Of a DNA stretch of 64,000 nt, positions 23,838-32,563 are shown one piece after another. This stretch comes from Streptomyces olivaceoviridis (GTDB lineage: Bacteria > Actinomycetota > Actinomycetes > Streptomycetales > Streptomycetaceae). The notes under the pieces were generated by a model. That model was given only the letters and a program-made list of their open reading frames with translations, was not told the origin of the DNA and searched no databases. Location: assembly GCF_014650115.1 (NCBI RefSeq), contig NZ_BMUI01000001.1, positions 62,001 to 126,000 on the forward strand, in the 5' to 3' direction. Numbering within the stretch: the first letter of the stretch is position 1; every line of letters starts with the position of its first letter. Both the position numbers and the translations under genes were made by a program.

Positions 23838-25289
23838 CTAGGCCCCCGCCGGAAGGTGGATCATCTTGTGCTCCAGGTACGCGCCGTACCCCTCCGGGCC
23901 GAACTCCCGCCCCAGGCCGGAGTTCTTGTAGCCGCCGAACGGGCCGAGCATGTCCAGGCTGAAGGTGTTGACGGAGTAGGTGCCGGTGCGGACCTGCCGG
24001 GCGATGTCGACGCCGTGCTCGACGTCCGCCGTCCACACGCTGCCGGAGAGGCCGTAGTCCGAGTCGTTGGCGATCTTCACCGCCTCGGACTCGTCGCCGT
24101 ACGGCAGCAGGCAGATGACCGGGCCGAAGATCTCCTCGCGGGCGACGCGCATCGCGTTGTCGACGTCGCCGAAGAGGGTGGGTTCGACGTACCAGCCGCG
24201 CTCCAGTCCGTCCGGACGGCCGCCGCCGGTGAGGATCTTGGCGCCCTCCTCCTGGCCGATGCGGATGTAGTCCAGGTTGCGCTGCTGCTGGCGCCGGGCG
24301 ACCAGCGGGCCGACCTGGGTGGCCGGGTCGAGCGGGTCCCCGACGACGAGGGCGCGGGCCGCCTGCGCGAAGGCGTCGGCGAAGTCGGCGTAGCGGGCGC
24401 GCGGGACGAGGATGCGGGTCTGGGCGACGCAGGCCTGCCCGTTGTTCATCCAGGCCGCCGGGACGATCCCGGAGACGGCCGCCTCCAGGTCCGCGTCCGG
24501 CAGCACCAGCGCCGCCGACTTGCCGCCCAGCTCCAGCGTGACCCGGGTCAGCCGGCGCGCGGCGACCTCCATCACGCGCTTGCCGGCCGGGACCGAGCCG
24601 GTGAAGGAGACCTTGTCGACGCCGGGGTGCCCGACCAGGTACTCGCTGACCTCGCGGTCGGCGGGGAGGATGGACAGCACGCCCTCGGGCAGGCCCGCCT
24701 CGCGGGCGATCTCGCCCAGCAGGTACGCGTCCAGCGGGGACTCCGGGGACGGCTTGAGGACGACCGTGCAGCCGGCCAGCAGCGCGGGCGCCAGCTTGGC
24801 GGCGGCGACGAACTGCGGGACGTTCCACGGGACGACGGCGGCGACCACGCCGACCGGTTCGCGGCGGACCAGGAGCGGGCCCAGGACGCCGTCCCGGCGC
24901 TCCTCGTGGGTGAAGTCCCGGGCGACCCGGATCGCCGCGTCCCACACCATCATCGCGCCGAGCGCCTGGGCGAGGACGCTCCAGGAGTACGGCGAGCCGT
25001 TCTCGGACGAGATCACCCGGGCGATCTCCTCGTGCCGGGCGGCGATGCCGTCCTTGATGCGCGTGACGACCTCGATCCGCTCCTCCAGGCCGGCGCGCGG
25101 CCAGGGGCCCTCGTCGAAGGCGCGGCGCGCGACGGCCACGGCCCGGTCGACGTCCGCCCGGGAGGCGTGCGGCACCCGGCCGATGACCTCCTCGGTGTGC
25201 GGTGAGATCACCTCGATGACGTCCCGGCCCAGCGGGTCGGTCAACTCCCCGCCGATGAACAGCTGTCCGTGTTCCACGAGCTCGGTCAT
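23838..25289 (-). CDS. NAD(P)-dependent aldehyde dehydrogenase
   Basis: 483 residues from ATG 25287-25289, chosen for the GGGAGGC eight bases upstream. Motifs: VVPWNVPQFVAAAKLAPALL (Asn of the oxyanion hole and cofactor loop), FTGSVPAGKRV, catalytic Glu in TLELGGKSAALVL and catalytic Cys in NNGQACVAQTR, then EEIFGPVICLLPY. Sequence type resembles Rv0223c and other ALDHs of lipid degradation. Cotranscribed with the ferredoxin. An 18-bp perfect palindrome lies 55 bp upstream. Substrate unknown; an acyl or terpenoid aldehyde fits the setting. Confidence 0.92.
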   Translation of the reverse strand: MTELVEHGQLFIGGELTDPLGRDVIEVISPHTEEVIGRVPHASRADVDRAVAVARRAFDEGPWPRAGLEERIEVVTRIKDGIAARHEEIARVISSENGSPYSWSVLAQALGAMMVWDAAIRVARDFTHEERRDGVLGPLLVRREPVGVVAAVVPWNVPQFVAAAKLAPALLAGCTVVLKPSPESPLDAYLLGEIAREAGLPEGVLSILPADREVSEYLVGHPGVDKVSFTGSVPAGKRVMEVAARRLTRVTLELGGKSAALVLPDADLEAAVSGIVPAAWMNNGQACVAQTRILVPRARYADFADAFAQAARALVVGDPLDPATQVGPLVARRQQQRNLDYIRIGQEEGAKILTGGGRPDGLERGWYVEPTLFGDVDNAMRVAREEIFGPVICLLPYGDESEAVKIANDSDYGLSGSVWTADVEHGVDIARQVRTGTYSVNTFSLDMLGPFGGYKNSGLGREFGPEGYGAYLEHKMIHLPAGA

Positions 25290-25330
25290 GGCCGACTGCC
25301 TCCCGCCGCACCGCACCGCATCCATCGTTT

Positions 25331-25361
25331 CTGACACTGTTTCAGAACTGATATCAGTTCT
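25331..25361. promoter_or_regulatory. Overlapping palindromic operators between ALDH and MBL-fold genes
   Basis: AGAACTGATATCAGTTCT at 25344-25361 is a perfect 18-bp inverted repeat. It overlaps CTGACACTGTTTCAG at 25331-25345, a second interrupted palindrome (CTGA/TCAG with near-matching inner bases). They sit midway between the divergent ALDH and hydrolase starts. The half-site AGAAC recalls the KstR boxes, but the spacing differs, so another TetR-type regulator is likely. Confidence 0.65.
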
Positions 25362-25422
25362 AGTTATAGTGGGCAATGGCCCTGGGGGTGGCGGGGCGGA
25401 CGGGTGGAGGGGCGGAGAGCGG

Positions 25423-26448
25423 ATGGCGACGACGTTCGATCACGGCGGGGGCGTACGGTCCGTCCGGGTGCCCATCCCGGACAACCCCCTCGGCCACACG
25501 CTGGTGTACGTGGTGGACACCGGCCGGGGCCCGGTGCTGATCGACACCGGCTGGGACGACCCCGGCTCCTGGGACACGCTGGTGGCGGGGCTCGCGGCCT
25601 GCGGTACGGCGGCCGGGGAGGTCCACGGCGTCGTCATCACCCACCACCACCCGGACCACCACGGTCTGTCGGCACGGGTCCGCGAGGCGTCCGGCGCCTG
25701 GGTGGCGCTGCACGCGGCCGACGCGGCGATCGTGCGCCGGACGCGCCGGACCCGGCCGCAGCGGTGGTTCTCGTACATGGCGGCCAAGCTCACGGCCGCC
25801 GGGGCACCCGAGGAGCATGTGGCGCCGCTGCGGACACCCCGCGCCCGCACCCTGCCCGGCCTCTCCCCCGCCCTGCCGGACCGGGAGATCGTCCCCGGCG
25901 AACTCCTGGACCTGCCGGGCCGGCGGCTGCGCGCCCTCTGGACCCCGGGGCACACGCCGGGCCATGTCTGCCTGCACCTGGAGGAGGAGCACCCGGCCCG
26001 ACTGCCCGGCCGGGGGCGCCTGTTCAGCGGCGACCACCTGCTGCCGGAGATCACCCCGCACATCGGCCTGTACGAGGACCCCGACGACGCGACGGTCACC
26101 GATCCCCTCGGTGACTACCTCGACTCCCTGGAGCGGATCGGCCGGCTCACCCCCGCCGAGGTCCTCCCGGCCCACCAGCACCCCTTCACCGACGCCCCGG
26201 GTCGCGTCCGGGCGCTGCTCGACCACCACGAGAGCCGTCTGGCGGGCCTCCTCACCCTCCTCGCCGAGCCCCTCACCCCCTGGCAGCTCGCCGAGCGCAT
26301 GGCATGGAACCGCCCCTGGGCCGACATCCCCCACGGCTCCCGCACCATCGCCGTCTCGGAGGCGGAGTCCCACCTGCGCCGCCTGGTGAAACTGGGCCGC
26401 GCGGAACCGGTGCCGGGGAGCGAGCCGGTGGCGTACGTAGCGGTGTGA
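25423..26448 (+). CDS. Metallo-beta-lactamase-fold hydrolase
   Basis: 341 residues, ATG 25423 following GGCGGAG. Metal motif THHHPDHHG (HxHxDH type) near residue 85, with LIDTGWDD before it, TPGHTPGHVCLHL around 185, the bridging Asp in FSGDHLLPEI and a final His in LPAHQHPF. The C-terminal domain (about 270-341) is a winged-helix-like cap as in LACTB2-type enzymes (LTPWQLAERM, SEAESHLRRLVKLG). Probably a thioester or other hydrolase. It diverges from the ALDH-ferredoxin operon over a shared palindrome, so joint control is likely. Confidence 0.9.
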   Translation: MATTFDHGGGVRSVRVPIPDNPLGHTLVYVVDTGRGPVLIDTGWDDPGSWDTLVAGLAACGTAAGEVHGVVITHHHPDHHGLSARVREASGAWVALHAADAAIVRRTRRTRPQRWFSYMAAKLTAAGAPEEHVAPLRTPRARTLPGLSPALPDREIVPGELLDLPGRRLRALWTPGHTPGHVCLHLEEEHPARLPGRGRLFSGDHLLPEITPHIGLYEDPDDATVTDPLGDYLDSLERIGRLTPAEVLPAHQHPFTDAPGRVRALLDHHESRLAGLLTLLAEPLTPWQLAERMAWNRPWADIPHGSRTIAVSEAESHLRRLVKLGRAEPVPGSEPVAYVAV

Positions 26449-26508
26449 AGCACCTCCCGTTCGGCGGGCCGACCCCCCGGGCGGCGCCGGTCCGTCGAGG
26501 CCGTCAGG

Positions 26509-27906
26509 TCAGTCCAGCCCCGCCGCCTCCCGTTCCGTCCGTGTCAGCGGCGGGCCCGGCAGGGGGCCCTTGCGGGGGCCGAAGGAGAGGGTCCAGAGCA
26601 TGTCCGGGGCGAACAGGCGGGCCGCCGGGGTGCGCAGGCTCATGACGTCCAGCAGGCCGCGCAGGGCGCGCGGGTTCTGGGAGCCGGCGGCCACGGCCCT
26701 GTCGACGTAGGCGGTGAGGAGGCGTTCGACGGCGGTCGGCGGCTGGGGCGCGGCCCCGGGGTAGTAGGCGTCCTGGCCGACCGCGAGGTGCCACGCGTTG
26801 CCGACCGGCCGGGCCACCGCGCGCTGGATCCGGCGGGCGGTGCCGGGCGCGGTGGGGCCGTACCGGTCGAGGGTCCGGCCGAGGGCGAGCGCGCTCTGCG
26901 CGGCGACGGACAGGCCGTGGCCGTAGACCGGGTTGTAGCCGGCGACGGCGTCCCCGAGGACGGCGAAGCCCTCCGGCCAGGTCCCGGCCTTCTCGTAGAA
27001 GCGCCGGCGGTTGGCCGTGCTGCGGGTGGTCACCGGGTCGGTCAGCGGCTTCGCCTGCGCCAGGAGCCGGCCGATGACCGGGTCCTTCAGGCCGGTGAGC
27101 GCGAAGTGCTCGAACGCGTCCGGGTCGGCGGAGGGTTCACCGCCCCGGGTGCCGGAGAGCGTGACCAGCCAGCGGTCGCCCTCGACCGGTACGACGACCC
27201 CGCCCCGGCCGGGTGCCCCGCGCGGGTCGGCCTGCACGTTCACCACCGGGTAGCGCAGCACCGCCGTGGCGTCGGGGGCCGCGTAGACACGGCTGGCGTA
27301 GGCGACGCCCGCGTCGACCACGCGCTCCTCGACCGGCGCGTGGCCCAGGGCCCGCAGCCAGGTGTCCGCCTGGGAGCCGCGCCCGCCGGCGTCGATCACC
27401 AGGTCGGCGTACAGCGGGTCACCCCCGGGCAGGCGGACCCCGGTCACCCGGTGGCGGTCGCCGGTCAGGCCCGCCACCCGGGTCCCGTCGCGCAGGGTGA
27501 TCCGGCGCCGGGCGAGGACGTCGGCGCGGATCACCGCGTCCAGCAGGTCCCGGCTGCACACGACCATGTGGTGCCGGGAGTCGGTGAACCGCCGGAACCA
27601 CTGCCCGGAGGGCGCCTTGCTGACCAGGTCCCGCATCACCCCGATGAGCCCGGCGCCCCGGGCGGTCAGCTCCCCGGTGACGCCCGGCAGCAGTTCCTCC
27701 AGCGCCTCCACCCCGCCGGACCACAGCAGATGGGCGTGCCGTGCCTGGGGCAGGCCCTTGCGCGGCTCGGGGCCCGCGGGCAGCCGGTCGGCCTCCACGA
27801 CCGTCACCTCGTGGAAGCGGCTGGCGAGCACGGACGCGGCGAGCATGCCGGCCGTGCTGCCGCCGATGACGAGCGCGGTACGGCGGCGGGTGGGTGTGTC
27901 AGGCAT
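26509..27906 (-). CDS. FAD-dependent monooxygenase (PHBH/squalene-epoxidase-like)
   Basis: 465 residues, ATG 27904-27906, starting inside the end of the upstream membrane-protein gene (8-bp overlap). N-terminal FAD-binding ALVIGGSTAGMLAASVLA (GxGxxG variant with Ser/Thr), VVEADRLP after strand 2, and the second FAD motif FAVLGDAVAGYNPVYGHGLSVAA near residue 340. Arg in SRDLLDAVIRA and the DG-like VIDAGGRGSQ are also present. Last gene of the XRE-ImmA-membrane-FAD operon. Likely hydroxylates or epoxidises a hydrophobic substrate; none is predictable. Confidence 0.88.
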   Translation of the reverse strand: MPDTPTRRRTALVIGGSTAGMLAASVLASRFHEVTVVEADRLPAGPEPRKGLPQARHAHLLWSGGVEALEELLPGVTGELTARGAGLIGVMRDLVSKAPSGQWFRRFTDSRHHMVVCSRDLLDAVIRADVLARRRITLRDGTRVAGLTGDRHRVTGVRLPGGDPLYADLVIDAGGRGSQADTWLRALGHAPVEERVVDAGVAYASRVYAAPDATAVLRYPVVNVQADPRGAPGRGGVVVPVEGDRWLVTLSGTRGGEPSADPDAFEHFALTGLKDPVIGRLLAQAKPLTDPVTTRSTANRRRFYEKAGTWPEGFAVLGDAVAGYNPVYGHGLSVAAQSALALGRTLDRYGPTAPGTARRIQRAVARPVGNAWHLAVGQDAYYPGAAPQPPTAVERLLTAYVDRAVAAGSQNPRALRGLLDVMSLRTPAARLFAPDMLWTLSFGPRKGPLPGPPLTRTEREAAGLD

Positions 27907-29107
27907 GGGAGGTGAGACCTTCCGTGGCGACCGCCTGCCGGCGGAACCGTTCGATGGCCGCCGCGTGGTTCCGCAACGCGTGCGCGACCGACTCCAGTTC
28001 GCTGTCGGGGACGAAGGCGGGCCCGGCCCGCCCCGCCGGCAGCGGACGGGCACGGCCGTCGGGCGCGTGCAGCGTGTCGGCCGCGACCAGGATGTCCACC
28101 GCCGCCGCGATGCCCCGCGCCACGGACTCGGGGTAGCCCGCCGCCGTCGCCGCCGTCCGCGTCCGCTCGCGCCGTGTCTCGCACAGGAGCGGGGCGAGCT
28201 TGAGCAGCCCGTCGTTGATGGCGGCCCGGCGCAGCTCCAGACGGAGGGCGGCACCGCTGACCCGGCCGGTCGCGGGCGCCGCCGGGGCGGTGACGGCCAG
28301 CATGATCTGCCACAGCGGCTTCAGCCGCCGGTGGGTGCGCACCAGCCGCCGGCGCTCCGCCGCCCACGGCCCGGCCTGCCCGGCGATGAAGCCGACGGCC
28401 ACCAGGACCGCCTCGGCGATGGCGAACGGCGGGGCGGCGTACGTCGACAGCCAGTCCCAGTCCCGGCCGCTCCACCGGGCGCCGATCGCCGCGAGCTTGG
28501 CGACGTCGAAGAGGAGCCCGAGGGCGTAGGCCACCTGGAGGAGGATCACCGCCCGGCGCAGCCAGGTGTCCTCGACCTCCCGGTACCAGGCCCACAGCAT
28601 GCCCGCCGCGACCAGCGCGGACACCAGGTGGGCGAGGAGGTAGAGCAGCACGAACTCGCGCATCCAGGGTGTGCCGGCGTAGTACGTGTCGAGGTCGCGC
28701 GTGCGCTCCGCCCGGTGGTCGCCGAGCAGGAACGTCGTCCACAGGCCGACGGTGATGGCGGTGTACGCCACCCGGACCAGGCGGGTGCGCCGGCGACGCA
28801 CGGCGGACGGCGGCTCCCGCCAGGTGATGATGAGCCACAGGCAGGCACCGCAGTACGCGGTCAGCAGCGAATAGACCCAGAGTCCGGCGAAGTTGGGGAT
28901 GCCGGCCAGCACGTTGATGCGGTGCAGGTTGGCCGGTGGCAGCGAGGCGAAGCAGACCGCGCCGATGCCGAGCAGCAGGGCGGTGGCCCGCAGGATCGGG
29001 TCCTGCCAGGCCCGCCGCAGCAACGGCAGCTTGATCACGAAGGCGACGGCGAGCAGGGCGGCCGGGACCGCGTAGGCGGCGAAGGAACCGCTGATGTCCC
29101 AGCGCAT
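27899..29107 (-). CDS. MAB_1171c-type multi-TM membrane protein
   Basis: 402 residues, ATG 29105-29107, overlapping the protease stop by one base (TGATG). Seven or eight membrane helices lie in residues 8-240 (AAYAVPAALLAVAFVIKLPL, FAGLWVYSLLTAYCGACLWLI, FVLLYLLAHLVSALVAAGML). The C-terminal ~150 residues are soluble and helical (RRLVRTHRRLKPLW, RRAAINDGLLKLAPLL, GIAAAVDILVAADT). The pattern matches actinobacterial proteins labelled MAB_1171c family putative transporters, usually found beside XRE and ImmA-like genes. A sensory membrane role is inferred; nothing in the sequence proves transport. Confidence 0.8.
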   Translation of the reverse strand: MRWDISGSFAAYAVPAALLAVAFVIKLPLLRRAWQDPILRATALLLGIGAVCFASLPPANLHRINVLAGIPNFAGLWVYSLLTAYCGACLWLIITWREPPSAVRRRRTRLVRVAYTAITVGLWTTFLLGDHRAERTRDLDTYYAGTPWMREFVLLYLLAHLVSALVAAGMLWAWYREVEDTWLRRAVILLQVAYALGLLFDVAKLAAIGARWSGRDWDWLSTYAAPPFAIAEAVLVAVGFIAGQAGPWAAERRRLVRTHRRLKPLWQIMLAVTAPAAPATGRVSGAALRLELRRAAINDGLLKLAPLLCETRRERTRTAATAAGYPESVARGIAAAVDILVAADTLHAPDGRARPLPAGRAGPAFVPDSELESVAHALRNHAAAIERFRRQAVATEGLTSHA

Positions 29108-29736
29108 CAGGGTCCGCCGATGTTGCCCAGTGAGGACGACAGCCGGTCGGTGAGGGTGTCCTGGGTCATCCGGCCGGCCGCGCCCGGCCCCACGACCTTG
29201 GAGAACTTCGCGGCGAGGCGCAGCCCGCACTCCTCGGCCTCCCACTCGGCCTCGGCCGCCGCCGCGGCGGGCGAGCGGGTGGCCATGGCGACCACCCGGT
29301 CCCAGGGGACGTCGTCCTCGGCGCGGGAGAGCAGCCGACGGGCGGCGGCGGGCAGGCCGGAGGGGTAGTGCACGTCCAGCGTGCCGTAGTGGATGTGCCC
29401 GATCTCGTGCCCGGCGATGACGAACTTGTGCGGGTCCGGGGCCCGGTCCTCGACGACGACGATGTAGTCCTCGTCCCGGGCGAGGGTGATCCCGGAGACG
29501 TCCAGGCCCGGCGGGAAGGCGACGAACTTCAGCCGGACCGGGCGGTCGAGCTGCGGGCTGAGCGTGGCGCACAGCGCGTGCAGGAACGCCTCCGGGCCGG
29601 TCGGCGGGGTGAGGGTGCGGACGGTGTCGCGTACCAGCCGGTCGAGGAAGCGCCTCGGGGACCTGGAGTGCTTCGGCGGGGGCGCCGGCCGCGGGTACGG
29701 CGCCGGCTTCGGGGCCTTGGCGCTCGGTTCACGCAC
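29107..29736 (-). CDS. ImmA/IrrE-like zinc metallopeptidase
   Basis: 209 residues, GTG 29734-29736 overlapping the regulator gene by eight bases. A Pro/Lys-rich N terminus is followed by the peptidase core; zinc motif HEIGHIHYG (about 109-117, HExxH with catalytic Glu), and downstream acidic AEAEWEAEECGLRLA supplies the third ligand region. ImmA/IrrE peptidases typically cleave a partner XRE repressor or transcription factor. The partner here is probably the HTH protein encoded directly upstream. Confidence 0.83.
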   Translation of the reverse strand: MREPSAKAPKPAPYPRPAPPPKHSRSPRRFLDRLVRDTVRTLTPPTGPEAFLHALCATLSPQLDRPVRLKFVAFPPGLDVSGITLARDEDYIVVVEDRAPDPHKFVIAGHEIGHIHYGTLDVHYPSGLPAAARRLLSRAEDDVPWDRVVAMATRSPAAAAAEAEWEAEECGLRLAAKFSKVVGPGAAGRMTQDTLTDRLSSSLGNIGGP

Positions 29737-30322
29737 GCCCGGCGTCCTCCGCCCGCTCGGAGGCGATGATCATCTCGGCCAGGTCGGCGAGGGTGGCGAG
29801 CTGCCGGGCGTTCATCTGCGGGGCCCGGGCGGCCAGTCGCACCAGCCCGCTCTCGCGCAGCCGCAGCAGCGGGTCCGCCTCCGCCTCCAGGCTCTGCAAC
29901 ACCGGTTGCAGCGCCTCGTGCAGCGCCTCCGGCTCGTCCGCCGTGAAGAAGCCCGCGGGCAGGCCGAAGAACCGGCGCAGCCGGTCGGTGTGTTCCAGGC
30001 TCGGCATCCCGCTCTTGCGCCACTCGCTGAGCCACTGCCGGCTGGTTCCGGCGATCCTGGCCAGCTCGTCCAGCGAGTACCGCTTGCCGTCCGGCCGGCG
30101 CCGGGTCTCCCGGATGAAGTCCAGCCGCTGGCGCACGCGTTCGGCCAGGCAGCTCTCGGGGGCCCGGCCGCCGGAGAGCAGGTCGACGACGACGCCGACG
30201 GGGATGCCCGTGCGGTGGGAGAGGCCGGCCACGTCCAGGACCTCCGGCAAGCGTCCGGGCCGGCCGGTCAACTCGCCGAGCCGGTTGAGGACATCGGCCA
30301 GCGAGGCGTAGGCGTCACTCAC
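29729..30322 (-). CDS. XRE-family transcriptional regulator
   Basis: 197 residues, GTG 30320-30322. The helix-turn-helix is in the middle (about 82-110: YSLDELARIAGTSRQWLSEW), preceded by an N-terminal segment with its own HTH-like part (HRTGIPVGVVVDLLSGGRAP). The C-terminal helical domain (ALHEALQPVLQSLEAEADPL, LATLADLAEMIIASERAE) is likely for dimerisation or peptidase recognition. First gene of the four-gene operon. A perfect 16-bp palindrome 95 bp upstream is the probable self-operator. Confidence 0.87.
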   Translation of the reverse strand: MSDAYASLADVLNRLGELTGRPGRLPEVLDVAGLSHRTGIPVGVVVDLLSGGRAPESCLAERVRQRLDFIRETRRRPDGKRYSLDELARIAGTSRQWLSEWRKSGMPSLEHTDRLRRFFGLPAGFFTADEPEALHEALQPVLQSLEAEADPLLRLRESGLVRLAARAPQMNARQLATLADLAEMIIASERAEDAGRA

Positions 30323-30416
30323 CGAGGTCCCCCCTGGGCGTGTCGTCCGTTCGGTGGCTGGGCTGACGGCGAGGCTACCCGTTCGCCCGTTCGGCGACCA
30401 GACGTGACAACGCTCC

Positions 30417-30432
30417 CTGCCTAATTAGGCAG
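30417..30432. promoter_or_regulatory. 16-bp perfect palindrome upstream of the XRE operon
   Basis: CTGCCTAATTAGGCAG is fully self-complementary and AT-rich at its centre, in otherwise very GC-rich DNA. It lies 95 bp before the XRE start and next to TTGACAGTTAGG (30440-30451). Likely operator of the XRE protein. Confidence 0.7.
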
Positions 30433-30451
30433 CTATCGTTGACAGTTAGGG

Positions 30452-31079
30452 GCGCCGTGGGTGAGGATCACGGCACGGAGAGCAAGATTCCGACCCGCCT
30501 CGGGTGCCGCGCACGGGGGAAGCGGCACCCGAGGCGCCTCCGTGCCCGCCTTCGGGCCGGGGACGTCCGCGAGGGCTTCCCGCCGACGCGGAGCGCCACG
30601 TCCCACCCGGTCCGACAGCCCGATGCGGTGCCGGAACGCGCATTCCGGTCGCGGCGTCCCGACCCGGACCACGGACCCCCTGACCGCCCTGGCGCGGCTC
30701 ACGGGCCGGCCCGGGTCACCAGAGCCCGCCGCCCGCGAACAGCCCCGTCACGGTCACCGCTGCCGCGGCACCGGGCGCCGTCACCCCACGCCCGGCCGCC
30801 CGCGCCCCCCGCACCCTGACCGCCGCCCCCCATCCGCCCGGCAACTCGCCCCCGCCGTCGACGGAACGGGCCACCGGCGGCGGCTCCCGCACCGGACCGG
30901 TCCCCGCCGGCAGCGGGCCGCCACGTCCAGTGCGCCCACCCCGCCGCGACCGGCCGCCCGGCCGACCCGTGCCGCGATCCCGCCACCCGGTGACCCCGTC
31001 TCCCCGGGGCCCTGGTGGCCGTGACCCCGGTCACCCCGTCCGGGTGCGCACGGCCACCCCTCGGCCCGCGCGGGGCGGC
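30452..31079. other. Long GC-rich intergenic stretch without a recognisable gene
   Basis: About 630 bases between the XRE operator and the cobalamin riboswitch. Every long frame gives only Arg/Pro/Gly-rich shadow protein, no ribosome site or domain is seen on either strand, and no hairpin stands out. It may hold the promoter of the B12 operon at its downstream end or be gene debris. Confidence 0.6.
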
Positions 31080-31260
31080 CGGTAAAGTGGCGCGGGTCGT
31101 CATCACACCCGTACGGGGGGAAGCCGGTGCAATTCCGGCGCTGACCCTCCCCCGGCTCCCGGCCGCGCTCGCGCCGGGGGCGCCCCCATCCGTGTGCCGC
31201 CAGCGAGGCGGTGAGCCGGACCGCCCCGGACGGGACGTTGACCGGCTCGCGTGCGTCGGC
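31080..31260 (+). promoter_or_regulatory. Cobalamin (AdoCbl) riboswitch
   Basis: The core GGGGGGAAGCCGGTGCAATT at 31115-31134, continuing CCGGCGCTGACCCTCCC, matches the conserved GGGAAnnnGGTGnnAnTCCnnnGCTG element of B12 riboswitches. The 5' side GTAAAGTGGCGCGGGTCGTC and the 3' B12-box-like GAGCCGGACCGCCCCGG (about 31212-31228) frame it. It leads into the five-gene ECF transporter operon starting at 31361, which it should shut down when cobalamin is plentiful. Exact ends are approximate. Confidence 0.85.
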
Positions 31261-31360
31261 GGCCCGCCGCGCACGGCACCGTCGAGGTCTACGGAGCCGA
31301 GCCGCCCGGGGTGTCACCCGTGCGCCGCCCGGCTCCCCGCAGGAGAGGCAGTCGCCGACC

Positions 31361-32563
31361 ATGAACGTCCGCCGCAGCGCCGCGGCTCTCGCCGCCGTAG
31401 GCGTGCTGGCCGCCGCCGCGCCCGCCACGGCCGCCGAACCGTCCCCGTCGCCGAAGGCGACGGTCCCGTCCGGGCTGTACGGCAAGGGAGACCCGACGTA
31501 CGACGGCGTGTGGCGGCAGTCGCTGACGCTCCTCGCCCAGCGGACCCTCGGTTACCGGCCGGCCGCCGCGGCCGTGGACTGGCTCACCGGCCAGCAGTGC
31601 GCGAACGGCTCCTTCGCCGCCTTCCGCGCCGCCCCCGCCGAGCCGTGCGACGCCAAGGTCAAGGCCGACACCAACAGCACGGCCGCCGCCGTCCAGGCCC
31701 TCACCGCGGCCGACGGGCACGGCATCGCCGTCGGCAAGGCCGTGGACTGGCTGAAGTCCACGCAGAACGAGGACGGGGGCTGGGGCTACTACCCCGGCGG
31801 CCCCAGCGACACCAACTCCACCTCCGTCGTCATCGGCGCGCTCACCGCGGCCGGCACCGACCCGGCGGACGTCCGGAAGTCCGGCAAGTCCCCCTACGAC
31901 GCCCTGCCCGCCTGGTCCATCCCCTGCGACCAGGACGGCGGCGGCGCCCTCGCCTACCAGGCGGACAAGAAGGGCCAGCTGCTCCCCAACGCGGACGCCA
32001 CGGCGGCCGGCCTGCTGGGCGCCCTCGGCAAGGGCTTCGTGGCGCGGGCCGGCAAGGCCCCGGCCCGGGACACCTGCGCCGAGGCGCGCACCCGCATCCA
32101 GGTCGCCGACAACGCCGGCGCCTACCTGGCGGCGGCCGTCGCCAAGACCGGCCACCTCACGTCCGCCCTGCCCGGCGCCGAGGACCAGCCCGACTTCGGC
32201 AACACCGCCGACGCCGTCGTCGCGCTCGCCGCGGACGGCCGGACCGAGCCGGCCAAGAAGGCCTACGCCTGGCTGGAGAAGAACGCCGGCCCGTGGGCGA
32301 CGCAGAACGGCCCGGCCGCGTACGCCCAGCTGATCCTCGCCGCCCACGCGCTCGGGCAGCAGCCGGGCGACTTCGGCGGCACCAGCCTGGTCCGCTCCCT
32401 CAACGCGCTCGGCCCCGCCCCGCACATGGACTCCGCCGCCGAGCACGAGGAGAAGTCCGACGACGACTCCGGCACGGGCGTCTGGTGGATCGTCGGCGTC
32501 GGCCTCGTCGCCGGCATCGGCATCGGCTTCCTGCTCAGCGGCCGGAAGAAGCAGCAGCCGTGA
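31361..32563 (+). CDS. Surface-anchored prenyltransferase-repeat (alpha/alpha-toroid) protein of the B12 operon, intrinsic-factor-like
   Basis: 400 residues, ATG 31361 with GGAGAGG 12 bases before. Signal peptide (RRSAAALAAVGVLAAAAPATA) cleaved near 27; helical toroid with repeats such as DWLTGQQCANGSFAAF, DWLKSTQNEDGGWGYYPGG and NTADAVVALAADGRTEPAKK; then an acidic stalk (EHEEKSDDDSG), one TM helix (WWIVGVGLVAGIGIGFLL) and a basic end. Cys pairs suggest extracellular disulfides. The fold class is shared with the N-terminal domain of intrinsic factor and transcobalamin. First gene behind the cobalamin riboswitch, so a B12-capturing surface protein is the best inference. Confidence 0.83.
   Translation: MNVRRSAAALAAVGVLAAAAPATAAEPSPSPKATVPSGLYGKGDPTYDGVWRQSLTLLAQRTLGYRPAAAAVDWLTGQQCANGSFAAFRAAPAEPCDAKVKADTNSTAAAVQALTAADGHGIAVGKAVDWLKSTQNEDGGWGYYPGGPSDTNSTSVVIGALTAAGTDPADVRKSGKSPYDALPAWSIPCDQDGGGALAYQADKKGQLLPNADATAAGLLGALGKGFVARAGKAPARDTCAEARTRIQVADNAGAYLAAAVAKTGHLTSALPGAEDQPDFGNTADAVVALAADGRTEPAKKAYAWLEKNAGPWATQNGPAAYAQLILAAHALGQQPGDFGGTSLVRSLNALGPAPHMDSAAEHEEKSDDDSGTGVWWIVGVGLVAGIGIGFLLSGRKKQQP

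Noticed and set aside
30433-31079. Gene in the long gap before the B12 operon (several 100-230-codon frames)
   Set aside because: All frames are Arg/Pro/Gly-rich with no ribosome site or domain.
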